DNA of 64,000 nucleotides from Rusavskia elegans (taxonomy: Eukaryota > Ascomycota > Lecanoromycetes > Teloschistales > Teloschistaceae). Under the pieces are notes generated by a model. That model was not told where the DNA came from. It did not search any database and saw only the letters and a program-made list of their open reading frames with translations. Positions 34,645-46,700 of the stretch are shown piece after piece; position 1 is the first letter of the stretch; every line of letters begins with the position of its first letter. The translations under genes and the position numbers were made by a program. The stretch covers positions 1 through 64,000 of the forward strand of contig SAUG01000124.1 of assembly GCA_011316305.1 (NCBI GenBank), given 5' to 3'.

Positions 34645-36707
34645 ATATACAAAGATTGGTATAGAAAGGAAAATTATTTTAAAAAGAATTTAATTAAAGG
34701 TAAGAAGAAAGTAGCTATTAGCTTTTATATTATCTATAAAATTCGCTGGATTCTTTTAGTATAAATTTAATAATACTAAATTTTATTTTAAACGCGTTCT
34801 ATTCTTTTTTTAAATAAAAATCCCGCTTCTAATTTTATAGTACTATAAGGTTATAGTCTATATCTTTAATAGAAGCGAAGATATTCTATAATTATTATAT
34901 CTTTATCGATTTAATACGGAAAAGATATTATAGAAATTTATCGAGCTCGCTATTAATAAAACTATTTAGAAAAACTATTAAAGCTTCGGGCTATCTAGTA
35001 TCGATAGTAGTAGGTCTAGTTCTATTCGAAAAAAACGAATAAAATAGTAATCGAATTATATACTACAATTAAATATATAATTATAGACGTTCTCGCCGTT
35101 CTTTTTATTTTAGTTTTTTTTTTCGCTTTTTTCTATCTTGCCGGTCCCGAGCTATATTCTACTAGATTAAATAAACTAGTATCGTATTATTACCTCTATT
35201 TAGTTAAATAACGATAGAATTAAAATTATTACTAGCGGTAGTTTTCGTAATAGTATTTTCTTTCTATTATTTTTTTTTTCCTTTTATTTTAGTAGGAAAT
35301 CTAGAATATATATAGCGATAGGTTTTTAAAATCGTAGTTTCTTCTTTTATCTATATTACTAGCCTAGCTAATAATATAAAATATACTAATTCTATAATAA
35401 TAACTATTATAAATATTAGAATCCTTTTAATAATAGATATTTATTTTTAAACTTTTCTATTTATATATAGTAGACCGGTAACGGAGTTTTTTCTATAGTT
35501 TTTAAACTTTTAATAGAGACTAGCCTTTTATAATTCGCTCTTTATCGCGTTTAACGGCTTCGAAAATAAAAATCTAAATAGTAGTACCTTTTTTTAATAT
35601 AGAAATTTAAAGTAGAAGTTAAAATTATCTAATTATAATCTATAATAACGTCGTTTTAATCTTTTAGCTAAATATTATAGATAAAATTATATACTTTTTA
35701 TTTTCGATTAAATACTATTTAGTCTATTTAAATATTTTTTACTAATAGCCGAAAGCGAAAATATTTAGATCGATTTTAGTAAAAGTCTTTTTATATAATT
35801 TCTAAAATATAAATTTAAATTTTATATTAATCGAAACCGTATTAAATAAAGTAAACTTTTCTATAGTAGCGTACTTTCTTATAATACTCTTTATTAAAGT
35901 AAAGAAATTATTAAAATCGATATAATTTCTTCTACTAGAAATTATATTAATTCGATTTATATTTAATTCTTTTTTATAAAATATATATTTTTAGATAAAA
36001 AAATAACTATATAGTTTTTCCTTTTTCTTTTTTTCTAGATCTAGATCTAGATCTAATAATAGCGAAACCGGCAGTAGTAAAAACTTCTTTTAATATTTCT
36101 TCGCTATAACTATTCGAGAAATATTATTCTAAGAAATTTAAATAGAAAAAATCTAATTTTTAGAATTAACTAATAGTATAAAAATAAGAAAATTATTACT
36201 AGAAAAAGCGCTACCGCGAATATTTTTATCGATTTAATTTTCGATATAATAATAATAAATTTAAGTTATTAAATAGTTATATATATCTAATATTTAAAAA
36301 TATAGATTTTTTTTTACTTTTTCTTTCGCTTTTTTTTTTCTACTTTTTTCTCTTTTTTTACCGCGGAGCTAACTATAATCGGAATAGAAAATTTACTTTT
36401 TATAATAGACTTTTTTTTACTAGAATTTCTTTCGCTATAGGTTTTTTTTTTCGGCGATAATATAGTAGATTTCCGGACTATAAATTTTAATTTTTAAATA
36501 GAAAGAATTTTAATATTAATTTAAAAAATAGTATATTTATATCCTAGAGCCGGCGGCGGTAGTAACGGCAAGATATTATTATCGGAAGAAAAAAAGACGG
36601 CTTTTTTCCTATAAAATATAATAATAAAAACCTCTATTAAAATTTATAAATATAATACTGCGGCGAGCTTTAATTTAGCCGAATTAGGTATATAAATTAG
36701 GTTAGGA
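34645..36707 (-). pseudogene. Unidentified RIP-mutated coding remnant at the right end of the island
   Basis: A minus-strand frame reads through about 36,000 to 35,450 with only RIP-type TAA/TAG interruptions (fragments such as LAKRLKRRYYRLQLDNF and FSKPLNAIKSEL). A very Lys-rich/Thr-rich segment lies near 36,300-36,400. A CTAGAT microrepeat is at about 36,039-36,057. I could not match it to a transposase or retroelement domain. It may be the remaining part of the outer element or a further insertion. Confidence 0.35.
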
Positions 36708-36795
36708 TTTATAGTTAGTTTTAATATAGTTCGCTAATAAATCGACCCTAGGTCCCCCGCCCTCGGCCGGAACTTCAGGGTTTTGAATACGACTG
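36708..36795 (-). repeat. Right terminal inverted repeat of outer element
   Basis: Mirror image of the left repeat, ending GAATACGACTG followed by TA (36796-36797). The outermost roughly 60 bases look identical to the left copy. Differences appear only toward the inside, where they are transitions expected from RIP. Confidence 0.9.
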
Positions 36796-37064
36796 TACCA
36801 CCGCATAAGAACGTGCACTAAAGCAGCAGCCAGATGCCCGGTCGTGCAACCTACGGGCAAGAAATTGCAGACACAATGGCGGGGTTTCGCCCAACCACGT
36901 TCTGGCACGACCATCGAAGGATCCGGAGCATTCATCCATCCGACCAGGACACGACCCGTCCGTTTTGAGATCTCGAAGAAACCGTGAAGAAACCTCTCTG
37001 CTTCTACCTAGTCCTATTGTTTCCATATCTGCTTGTATTGTGACCAGACCTCGTAACATCAGCC

Positions 37065-39260
37065 ATGGGCTTTTGGAAGAAAGCCGAAAAGCCAGCGCCT
37101 CCGACGAATGTTGCATGGGAGCAAAGGGGACTTCCAAACGACGAGCTGGAGGAGAAGTGTCAAACTCCAGATGTTGAGGGATACGTCCAAAGGCCTCATC
37201 ATGTCAGCTCGGAGCTTGAGAGGAGAGTAATAAGAAAGCTGGATCTCCGAGTGGTGCCACTGCTTTCCGCTTTGTGTTGGTCTCTCGTTTTTGTTTCATA
37301 TGGAAAATGCTACTGAAATGTTTCTCAGATCTTCTTGCCTTCCTTGATCGCTCCAATATCGGGTACGAGGCTTCTCCATTCCATCTTGGCTCGATCTTCG
37401 CTACGGTTGTGCACAAAGGCTCCATGCTAAATTGGGTGTATATGCCAGCAACGCAAGGATTGCTGGTATGGAGGAGGCCCTTGATTTGGATCCACACGGA
37501 AGTCGCTATCAATGGCTGCTCAATATCTTCTACATCGCATACATCGTATTCGAATTCTTCGCACTTATGTGGAAGATCGTGCCTCCGAACAAATGGGCTG
37601 CGTTTGTCGTCTTTGGATGGGGAGTTGCAGCCACCCTGCAGTCTACGACACAGGCTTGGGCAACCGAGATGGTCTGCAGGTTCTTCTTGGGTAAGTTCAT
37701 AACCTGAGTAATTCGCTCACACTCTCGAAGTGCTCATCTTGATAATCCACAGGACTTTTCGAGGCTGGCTTTGGCCCGGGGATCCCTTATCTTCTGTCTT
37801 TCTTTTACCTTCGCCATGAGCTGGGACTACGGATCGGTATCTTTCTGAGCGCTGCGCCGCTAGCCACAACTTTCGCTGGCGCTCTTGCCTACGGCATCAC
37901 CTCTGGCCATTCCGCAATGGCGAGTTGGCGATTGCTCTTCCTGGTTGAAGGCTTACCAACTATCATCATGGCTGCTGTAGCCTACCGGTTCTTACCGGTC
38001 TCTCCAGAGCAGGCGCGTTTCTTAACTCAAGAAGAAGCTTTAGTTGCCAAAGCCAGAGGTGTGCGTCAGGTTGGCGACGTCACCCGAGTTGGAGGCATTG
38101 TTTGGAGAGATATCGGAGCCACTCTGATAGATGCAAAGGCTTGGATCACTGCCGTAAGTCCCTCATTTCGTACCGAATTCCCTGCACCTTTCTAGCCAGA
38201 ACGTCATTCTGGTCCCCATCGGCTAGTAAGTGGGTATCCCACACTTCGAATGAGAGTCAACTTAGATGGCTTGCCGCACATACGATGGCCCCAACTCGTA
38301 CGAATATTGACAGATGATACAGCTTATGTATTTTAGCACCAACGTTGGCTTTTCGTCATTACCAGGTAAAGGGGACTTAACAAATCAACCAACATGTCGT
38401 TCGTCACGCTAACGAATATAGTATTTCTTCCCACGATTCTAGAAGAGATGGGCTACTCAAGTGTCAACGCGCAAGGCCTAACTGCGCCCCCATTCTTCCT
38501 GTCATTCTTGATCACCATCATCTCCGTGTATGTTGCGGATAAGACGCAGCAGCGTGGACTCACTGTGGTCGTGATGTCAACAATTGGTTTCATTGGATAC
38601 GTGCTGCTCGCTGCGTGCAAAACTGTTGGCGTCAGGTACTTCGGGGTCTTTCTAGCTGCGGCAGGGATTTTTCCCACCATTGCAAAGTAAGGCACCATTC
38701 GGAGCTGTTATTACTTAACCCATCCCAAGTCATATGAGACATGATCCCAAGGCTCGAGCGTGGCCCCAAAACCATCTGAGCTCTGAAGACATGTTCTCAG
38801 AACTTTACGATATCTCCTTAAGCAGACTTGCTGACTCCGAATTTATTATAGCATTTTACCCTGGGTACTAAGTGGGTGTTCCACATCCTTTTGCTTCCGG
38901 GTGACTCAAATTGACCGTTCTCTACCTCTAGATAATCAGGGTTCGGACACTCGTCGTGGCACTGGGATCGCCATTCTAAACTTTATTGGCCAGTGTGGAC
39001 CCCTTTTGGGCACCAACATCTTCCCAAAGACCGAAGGTCCGCGGTACACAAAGGGCATGTGGCTCAGTGCCGCATTCACCCTCTTTACAGCTTTCCTTGC
39101 GCTGGGCTTGAGGATCTTGCTCGTATGGGAGAACAAGAAGCTCGACCAGAGACATGGGCCCAAATCCGAGATTCCCCGTGGGGGTGCTACAGATCCAGCA
39201 TCTATGGAGACAGCGATTGGTGAAGAGAATTACGGCCCAAATTTTCGATTCGTTCTCTAA
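37065..39260 (+). CDS. MFS transporter, anion:cation symporter family (Dal5/allantoate-permease type)
   Basis: A plasma-membrane major facilitator, substrate unknown (the family carries allantoate, nicotinate, pantothenate and similar carboxylates). Eight exons: 37065-37275, 37329-37362, 37449-37690, 37753-38153, 38323-38365, 38422-38686, 38852-38871 and 38932-39260. All junctions are GT-AG and keep phase. The product is 514 aa. Family landmarks: DLRVVPLLSALYLLAFLDRSNIGNARIAG across introns 1-2 (membrane helix 1), RFFLG|LFEAGFGPGIPYLLSFFY, then WRLLFLVEGLPT, a cytoplasmic loop, FSSLP|VFLPTILEEMGY, and ANILPWVL|NNQGSDTRRGTGIAILNFIGQCGPLLGT. It contains unusually short exons of 34, 43 and 20 nt. 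It is the first gene to the right of the transposon island, with a 267-bp 5' gap, and looks intact. Confidence 0.9.
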
Positions 39261-40031
39261 TGTATCATCTTTCGATCTGTCCTACAACTGATTGGTCGGA
39301 GTATGTAATGTCTGCACGTGTGTCTGGCTTGATATCCATGTTGGACCTCAATTCTGATTTGTATCTCACTTATCAAAGCTGTGCCTTTCCCGAGCTCGCT
39401 GCCTCCCTGGCCGTGCTACTGCCTGGACACTGCCTGTTCTGATATGCATACCATCAAACATGCATCTCGGTCGAGTCGTGTCTTGATCTAACGACTTGGA
39501 CGATACCGTCATGATCTCAACGTCAACCAACACCAATCGGCGAATGTTGAGCACCAAACAATATGGCCAGGTGAATGGGGTACTCTGCTCGTTCGCAATG
39601 TCATCGATGAAGCTTCTTTCTAATAATAGCTAGGTCTTCAACAGCACATCAAGCCTACATTCATCATGTCATGCCCTGGCGATTTGTCATATATAGGCAA
39701 GATCCTGAATGTGGTGAGTTGCCTGAAGGAGGGTATGCGCCGAGGGATCCTTCTATGTACATCATGAATCACTAATAGTCCTAAAGTTACCATGAGTCCA
39801 AATACTTCAAAACCCTATTTTCATTCATGGGAGTCACCGAAGCAACAGAGCGATGGAATTGGAGTCAGCAGTGAGGACCCCAGTCATCCTACGACTATAT
39901 ATTCAGCTAACTCCACTCTCTTTGTGGAGAATCCTCTCTATGTTCATTTACAGTACCTATCGTCAGCACATTACCTGCAAACCACCTTCCACCTGCAAGC
40001 CAACAGCAACGCTTACCTCTTGACTGCAAAC
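39261..40031. other. Intergenic region downstream of MFS gene
   Basis: About 770 bp of normal composition. The frame of the next gene is open upstream to a Met at 39792, but the sequence between there and 40032 looks non-conserved and I treat it as 5' UTR. No RNA gene or repeat was seen. Confidence 0.4.
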
Positions 40032-41308
40032 ATGTGCTACAACGTGATTGACAAATTCCCGTGCGGGCATGAAGACAAGGACTGGATACCATGCGAAAGC
40101 TTCTGCGAGACCGGTACTTGCAGTAAGCCTGAGCCAGACAAGATCCGGGACAACGATGAACCTAAGTGCGCCAAATGCAAAGAAGCTGCTGCGGAGGAAG
40201 AGTACTTGCAAGAGCAGTTACGAGACTTCTCGATAAGTGACAGCCTGAAACCGTCAACAGCACCAAGGGTTCGCGATCCCAACGCGCCGAAGAAATATTT
40301 CAAATGGTGTATTGAATGGGAGCGATGCAAGCGTAAGTATCATACGCAGGCTGTCAGTATAGCTACAGGGTATCAGTGCGGACTGACTGGATTCGGTACA
40401 TAGACCGCAGCCACTCACGACCAAGCGATTTGGAACGAAACGACGGAGATGAGGAATACCTGACTGTGCCAGGCATAGGCCAGTGCTATGACTGCAGCAA
40501 AGCACCCGATTGGAAAATTGCAGAGATGAAGCAGAGTGGTGACTACAAGAAGCAGGACCCATGGGGCGCCCTGTCGAGAGTCGAAGTTGCAGAAGGATCC
40601 TCAAACGATCCCACTCCTCAGCCGCTTGAAGCGATTGCCGGACAGCGTAGCCACGCACCGCATGAAAAGGCACAGCAAGCCGAGGACGATTTCTTGGATG
40701 CTCCCTCGCCGCTACCTGACAGGTATGGACAACTAGGGATGGCTGAAGATTCGGATGATGATACAGGCGCTGCCAAAGGCAAGGGCCGTGCCGGCGAACC
40801 TCTTGCCGCACGCGGTGTCGAAGGTGCAGCCGAGTCAGATAATTCTGATGAGGAAGGTCTCGGTGACGCAGCGAAGAAGAAGACTGCCAAGGAGGCGACC
40901 AAGAAGAAGACGAAGCAGAGCAGGAAAGAGGCCGCAGATGACGATGAGGAGGAGGATGAAGATGAAGGCACCGAGGAAGAAAGAAGCGAAGAGGAGGATG
41001 AGGAAGACGAAAAGCCCGCGCCGATCCCCGACTGGTCGAGTGCATCCGACACGCACCCTCTTGCGAAGCGGGCAACCTCCAAGACAGCCAATCATACCAA
41101 CGGCGATGCCGAGGGTGACGATGACGACAACAAGGAGAAAGAACGTGGGCCGGAAGCACTGAAGGCAGAGGGAAACGAGCTCGCTAGCGCCGAAGAGCTG
41201 AAGGCCGCTGGGCTCCCGGCCGATTGGGACATGACGAAAGCGCAGGCGCAGGTAATGAGGCAGCGGAAAGAGAAGAACGGGGGAAAAGCGCAGGATGAGG
41301 GAGCATAA
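40032..41308 (+). CDS. Hypothetical protein with Cys-rich N-terminus and acidic/Lys-rich tail
   Basis: Family not recognised. Two exons: 40032-40332 and 40404-41308, separated by a 71-bp intron (GTAAGT...ACATAG with CTGAC branch). The product is 401 aa. The first 60 residues hold a possible zinc-binding set: CYNV, FPCGH, IPCESFCETGTC and PKCAKCK. A second Cys/Trp-rich part (KYFKWCIEWERCK, then GIGQCYDCSKAPDWK) follows. The C-terminal half is low complexity: Lys-rich then a long Glu/Asp run (about residues 270-320), ending in the helical SAEELKAAGLPADWDMTKAQAQV. It shows no signal peptide or membrane helix. The start was chosen at the first Met before the Cys-rich block. It could be a nuclear or nucleolar protein judged only by composition. 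Confidence 0.65.
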
Positions 41309-41881
41309 GACAGGTGCCCTTGATAAGCAGTGCTGGTCAGAAGGAGTCAGCAAAGGTAGAGTAGTTGGAAAGGAGACGATTGTTGGCCAGAGAGAGCGAG
41401 AGAGAGAGAGACTAGGGGATATGTGCAGTTGGCCGATGTCGTGATTTTTAGCATGCACTTCAATCCAGTAGTGAAATGATCCGAATGTTTACCTTGCTGG
41501 CATCGAATTCAGTTCTGGCGGGTTGACGCTGTGACTGCAGGACGTTACCCCCTATTTCCTCGTATAATAAGTACGGTAGTTTGAGCCTCGGCCAGCATGC
41601 ATGTTAAGGTACGTGTACTCTGTACAGTACATGGACATACTGCATGTCGAGTACATGTCCCCAACGCCCGACGACGGTTCCCTTTCAACCGCTTCATGCC
41701 AGCTTTCTTCCCTGGAATATCGTGTCGAGCACTGTTACATTTGCATTCATCATCGGTGCTTATCGAGATGACGCTTCCTTCGTCTCTGTTTCATGTCTTG
41801 CACGAGTAGTCTCTATCATCGTTTCCTACCCGACTTCTTCAGATTGCATCGTGACCTCTCATAGCTTTCGATCCCGTCAAT
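41309..41881. other. Intergenic region with GA-repeat tract
   Basis: 3' flank of the hypothetical gene and promoter of the RTG2-like gene. A GAGAGAGCGAGAGAGAGAGA tract lies at about 41,390-41,410 and repeated GTACATG/GTACGTG-like motifs at 41,610-41,660. No gene was recognised. Confidence 0.45.
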
Positions 41882-43555
41882 ATGGCCGAGCAGGACGAGC
41901 CAGAGCATTATCAAGCTCTCGTAGACATGGGAAGTAACGGCATTCGCTTCTCCATATCAAACCTTTCACCCCGAACTGCACGACTCATGCCTACCATCTA
42001 CCAAGACCGCTTGGGCCTTTCTCTCTACGATGCCCAATACCAATCCGGCAACAAGGTCCCGATTTCTCAGTCCGTCATTGATCAAGTCCTAAAGGCCCTT
42101 TTGCGCTTCAAGCGGATATGCGAAGATTATCATGTTCCCCAAAACAATGTCCGCATCGTTGCCACAGAAGCGACGAGGAATGCTATCAACAGTACCGCTT
42201 TTCGTCAGCAGATCGAGGAAGCTACGGCGTGGAAGGTCGAGATGCTGGCCAAAGAAGATGAAGGCAGGATCGGGGCCATGGGCGTCGCCAGCAGCTTCGG
42301 CACCATTAAAGGCCTTGTCATGGATCTAGGAGGAGGAAGCATCCAAATGACTTGGATGATCTCCGAAAACGGCGAGGTCCGCACCAGTCCCCAAGGTGCC
42401 GTGAGTTTTCCCTACGGCGCGGCAGCACTGATGAGGCGACTGGCCGAGGCAGGTGTCGAGGGCCATGAGCCTCTGCGCAGGGAAATGTCCACCAACTTCG
42501 AGAAAGCACTCCACGACCTTGAAATCCCCGAGACCCTAAGCAAAGGAGCGGATGAAGACGGCGGTTGGACGCTCTATCTCAGTGGCGGCGGCTTCCGTGG
42601 ATGGGGATACATTCTCATGTCAATGCACTCAGTCAACCCATACCCCGTTCCCATCATCAACGGCTTCCGAGTCCCAAGATCATCCTTCCTACCCAACGTC
42701 AAGGAGTACTCCGATCCGGAAACCACATTCCGCATATCTTCACGAAGAGCATCACAGGTCCCTGCCATCACCTTCTTGATAAAAGCGCTCGCTGAATCCA
42801 TCCCGTCCATTGCATACATCCATTTCGCTCAAGGAGGCATCCGCGAGGGTCTCCTATTCTCCCGTCTTCCCGCAGATATCCGGTCTCAGCACCCCCTTGT
42901 GACTGCCACACAGGTCTATGCTCCTCCATCTACTTCTTCATTATACCAACTGTTGAAGAAATCGATTCCTCCAGCCCACCGATCCGACTCCTCGAAAGAT
43001 CTACCCGCCACTCTGACTTCTCCTGGTTTCCTCACCTCGACTATCCAACTACTCTACGCCCATGCTTCCTACCACAAAGACATCAGCGCGGCCGCCGCGT
43101 TGCGTAGCACCACGACCGGTATCTTAGGAAACGCCCACGGACTGAGTCACACCGACAGAGCTCTACTCGCCCTGGTGATGTGTGAACGATGGGGAGGCGA
43201 GCTGAGCTCGAACGACGAGCAGTACTTATCGAAAATGCAAGAGTTCGCTGGACCACAGGCGAGCTGGTGGGCCAAGTACATAGGGCGTGTAGCCGGCGGT
43301 ATCGCTGCGCTGTTCCCGGCGGGAGTGGTAAGGGAACATGAAGGGTCTGGAGTGGATGTAGCAGCGTCATGGTGTACCGTGGAGAAAAAGGAGGCGGTGG
43401 AAGCTATCGATCTCCATATTCGGAACAGAATCCAGGATCTCGATGGTGCCATCGAAGTTTGGCTGCATGAGATGGAGAAGGTGGGTAAGAAGAAGAATTG
43501 GATCGGGGGAAACGGAGGATGGGGTGTTAAGGTTATAACGACTGGTATGAAATGA
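41882..43555 (+). CDS. RTG2: Ppx/GppA-fold protein, Rtg2-like retrograde regulator
   Basis: An exopolyphosphatase/Rtg2-family actin-like ATPase fold protein. In yeast Rtg2 transmits mitochondrial dysfunction to the nucleus. It is a single exon of 557 aa. The phosphate-1 motif is VDMGSNGIRFSI (residues 14-25). Then come EATRNAINST, the phosphate-2 motif VMDLGGGSIQMTW (about residues 146-158), LSGGGFRGWG near residue 235 and FAQGGIREG near residue 318, all in the order of the family. The C-terminal half corresponds to the Rtg2-specific helical region. It is intact. Function as a retrograde regulator is by homology. An exopolyphosphatase activity cannot be excluded from sequence alone. Confidence 0.88.
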   Translation: MAEQDEPEHYQALVDMGSNGIRFSISNLSPRTARLMPTIYQDRLGLSLYDAQYQSGNKVPISQSVIDQVLKALLRFKRICEDYHVPQNNVRIVATEATRNAINSTAFRQQIEEATAWKVEMLAKEDEGRIGAMGVASSFGTIKGLVMDLGGGSIQMTWMISENGEVRTSPQGAVSFPYGAAALMRRLAEAGVEGHEPLRREMSTNFEKALHDLEIPETLSKGADEDGGWTLYLSGGGFRGWGYILMSMHSVNPYPVPIINGFRVPRSSFLPNVKEYSDPETTFRISSRRASQVPAITFLIKALAESIPSIAYIHFAQGGIREGLLFSRLPADIRSQHPLVTATQVYAPPSTSSLYQLLKKSIPPAHRSDSSKDLPATLTSPGFLTSTIQLLYAHASYHKDISAAAALRSTTTGILGNAHGLSHTDRALLALVMCERWGGELSSNDEQYLSKMQEFAGPQASWWAKYIGRVAGGIAALFPAGVVREHEGSGVDVAASWCTVEKKEAVEAIDLHIRNRIQDLDGAIEVWLHEMEKVGKKKNWIGGNGGWGVKVITTGMK

Positions 43556-43748
43556 TGAGTATTTGCCTGATGCCGAGGAACAGATACCCCTTTTTCGATA
43601 TTACGATTGTATGATTTTGTTTATCAATAGTTCTTTTCCAGTGTTGTTCAGTAGCGCAGTGAAACTGGTTTGTAAGCTCTACCTAACAGCTCCCAGTATA
43701 TGCAGCCAATTCCCACAGTTAATGCATCGCTTCTTCCGTTCCCATTCA

Positions 43749-46700
43749 TCAAGGCGTGATATTAAACTTCATCTTCACACCCATAGCACTCAACTCCACA
43801 TCTAGATACCTCAGAACCCCCGGCACCGCCACCACCGTCGTATCTTCCCCCCCAATCCACTTCCCACCCTGTCCATCTTCCCAGATATCCCCCTTCTCTA
43901 ACGCTTCCGTCTCCCGGGCAGCGAGCACATCCTCCAACCGCTTCGCACACCGTCTACACCTCACAACCCCTGTTCCCTTCCCCCCCCTTTTCACCCCGGC
44001 TCCCACCGTCGGCTGCGTACTCAAAAAGCTCCCGCAGCCCTTACACACCCACGCCCGCGTATAGTCACTACAATTCATCAACCGATCCTGCAACAAAAAC
44101 GCACACCCATGCGCCAACAAACTATCGCGTTCCATCTCGCCAACCCGAATCCCCCCGCCTTTCGACCGCCCCTTGATCGGCTGCCCCGTCAATTTCGTCA
44201 CGGGCCCCGTGGTCCGCACCTGGAACTTATCATTCACCATGTGCCGTAACCGTTGGTAAAACACCACTCCCATGTAGATATCCGCGGCGAACTCTCCGCC
44301 CGTGATGCCGCTATACATGGGTTCGTTCCCGTAGTAATTGTATCCCGCAGCGCGCAGTTGCTCGCCGAAGTAATTGCCGGCCGTATGATCCTCGTCGAAT
44401 CTCCAGGGGGAGGAATCCTGCGCCAGACCGTGCAGGGCGCCGGATTTGCCCGCCAGCGACTCGATGAACATGCCGATGGTCATGCGCGATGGGAAAGCGT
44501 GAGGGTTGATGATGACGTCGGGTACGATGCCCGATTCCGAGAACGGCATGTCGATCGCGGGCCATTTCTGGGAACACACGCCCTTTTGGCCGTGGCGAGA
44601 GGAGAATTTGTCGCCGATGACGGGGGAGCGGGGGATGCGGAGTTTGATGCTGATGGCTTGGCAGGGTTCGTTGCCCGTTTCGCTGCCGAGGATTCGCACT
44701 TCTTCGATGAAGGCGGTCTCGGGGTCCTTGTATTTGTGGAGCTCGTTCTGTCCGTCGCGGTTGATGTAGCCGTGTTTGACTGGTTCCCAGGTGACGGTGT
44801 AGGAGGAGGCGAGGATGTCGCCTTCATTGATCTGGGAACCGATATAGGGGAGACCGTCGGCGTCAAGTTTTGCTCGTATGTGTGGAGAGATGTGGCTGTT
44901 GGGGGCGAAGCCAAATAGCTTGGTAATGGAATGGGCCGAACGTGTCGAGCGGTCTTCATTCAATCGGACGATTTTGGTCTTGTAGATGGTGCCGTGGCCG
45001 AAGCCACGCTCGTGGGCGGATTTGTTGATAATCATAGCGTCGTCCATGTCGTAGCCAGTGTAGGAGATGACAGCTACAACAGCATTCACGCCATTGGGAA
45101 AGTTATCAAGACCGTACTCATTATAAAGCGGAGGTCGGACGATCGGGGTTTGGCCCGTCTGTAGGAGGTAGGCTTTATTGTCAGTGCGGTAGCGAAGGGA
45201 TGTACCTGGTGTACCCATTGCTTGCTTTCCCATCTGACACTGATACATGTTTCGGGGAGATTGGTTGAAGTCGGAAAAGGGGGTCTGATTGGCAACGATG
45301 GACAAAATATTGGTTGGATCATACTCGACGTGCGTGGATTCCCCAGACTCGATCTCGTTGTCTGTACAGGCGATGGACATGTATGGCTGCTCGAAGGGGC
45401 CCACGAAGTCTTCGGCGTCCAGTGGCAGGTACTTAACTGGTCTGATCATTCGCGAGGCTTGTGAGAAGAGATAGATTCCGGGGTATTGTCCACCTTTCGA
45501 GTTCTGGATGTATCCGATTTCAAGTTCGATGGGGACATTGTGACTGCCCTGGACTTTCCAGTATCTCAGAGTGTCTGCGATCGCGTGAGCCTGCTCAGGG
45601 GCGCAGAAGCCCATGATACGGCCATCGAGTTGAATGACAACCTTCTCATCCGTCGAAGCCGACGACAAATCAGAAACGCCCAAGCCTGCGAGGAGTCTTG
45701 GGATGGGAGACACATCAAGGTCGCGTGTAGTGACCTTACATTTGTGGGCAAGATGGTTTAGTAGCCCACATGGACTGCCATCAGGTGTATGCACCGGACA
45801 AAGGAAACCCCAGCTCTCTGGCAACAACTTGCGAACCGTGGTCGTCTTGAGCTGAGCAAAAAAACTCCCCCTGTGCACCATCCGGAAGTGGCTGATGAAC
45901 CGGTAGAAATTGATTTTCTCTGCAACCACGGTATATCCTGAAGTTTGCTGGAGATCAAGCCCTGTAGAGCTGACCAGATTGCCTGTGGAGAGGAAATACT
46001 CGACCAAGCTCCCAATGTTTTCGTTGGTTCTTCTCAGGATCTTCGATGTAAAATCCCTCGTGAAGCCGGGATCTGTGAAGGTCGCTCCAGAAGTTCTGAT
46101 CCAATCCTCACATGCTCCTTGGACACTCCGTAGCCAGTCCTCGAACTTCTCCTTGATAAGCATGCCGTAGAGGAATCCAGAGAGGAGAACCTCCTGATTT
46201 GACACGGCATCCGGGTTATCAATGGCGCAGTCACCCGCAACTAGAGAGTAGAGCTTTCGAATCATGAAAACGAGCAGCTTGAACTTGTCAATGTCTTGTG
46301 ACTGAGATACATCGACGTTACCAAGATGAACAAGCACAACCTTGCGTAGAAATTCGGTACCAACGTCTTCATTTTTCATGTCATCGGGAACGCCTAAAAC
46401 AGGCCTGAACTTTTCCCCCAGATATGCGCGCGTCCTTGATTTGCCTAACAGGTTGTAAGATTTGTATGTACGTAATAACAACTCCACGCGATCTGCCATG
46501 AACGTGGCCTCCACACCCTGGGACCCAATGTTGCCGACAATACCCTCGAAGATCTCCCGGTCGTTTGTCTCAACCAAGGCCTTCAAAATCATCATGACTG
46601 GTATGAGGTACTCATTCTTGCGCCACGAAAACCGGAAGGTGATGTTGCCGTCAGCAAGGTAATGGAGTACATTCGTTTGGGACGTCTGATCCGGCCGTAC

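Larger units (their letters stand above)
19117..36795. mobile_element. 17.7-kb RIP-mutated nested transposon island, outer Tc1/mariner-type element
   Basis: A block of very high A+T bounded by near-identical inverted repeats (separate entries) that begin CAGTCG and are flanked on both sides by TA, the target duplication of Tc1/mariner elements. Inside, CpA and TpG are nearly absent for kilobases while TpA is abundant, the classic outcome of RIP. No intact long frame survives. The left part carries a mariner-type DDE transposase remnant. The rest is explained by insertions: a Gypsy retrotransposon, a hAT element within it, and a small repeat element. Without these the outer copy would be about 3.6 kb, long for mariner, and its right part (34,645-36,707) is unexplained. 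Confidence 0.85.

Noticed and set aside
19117..36795. The AT-rich block as a centromere, or as a mitochondrial DNA insertion
   Set aside because: Its ends are transposon inverted repeats with TA duplications and its contents are identifiable mariner, Gypsy and hAT remnants. The near absence of CpA/TpG is a RIP pattern rather than simple AT bias.
36702..37137. Two minus-strand open frames covering the right inverted repeat and the MFS promoter
   Set aside because: They run through the transposon terminus and non-coding flank and resemble nothing. Chance frames.
40254..41159. Long minus-strand frames (up to 301 codons) opposite the hypothetical acidic protein
   Set aside because: They are antisense shadows of a Glu/Lys-rich coding region. 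They are Ser/Leu/His-rich without any family features.
44253..44918. A 221-codon plus-strand frame within RPA2
   Set aside because: Antisense shadow of a GC-rich part of the RNA polymerase I gene.
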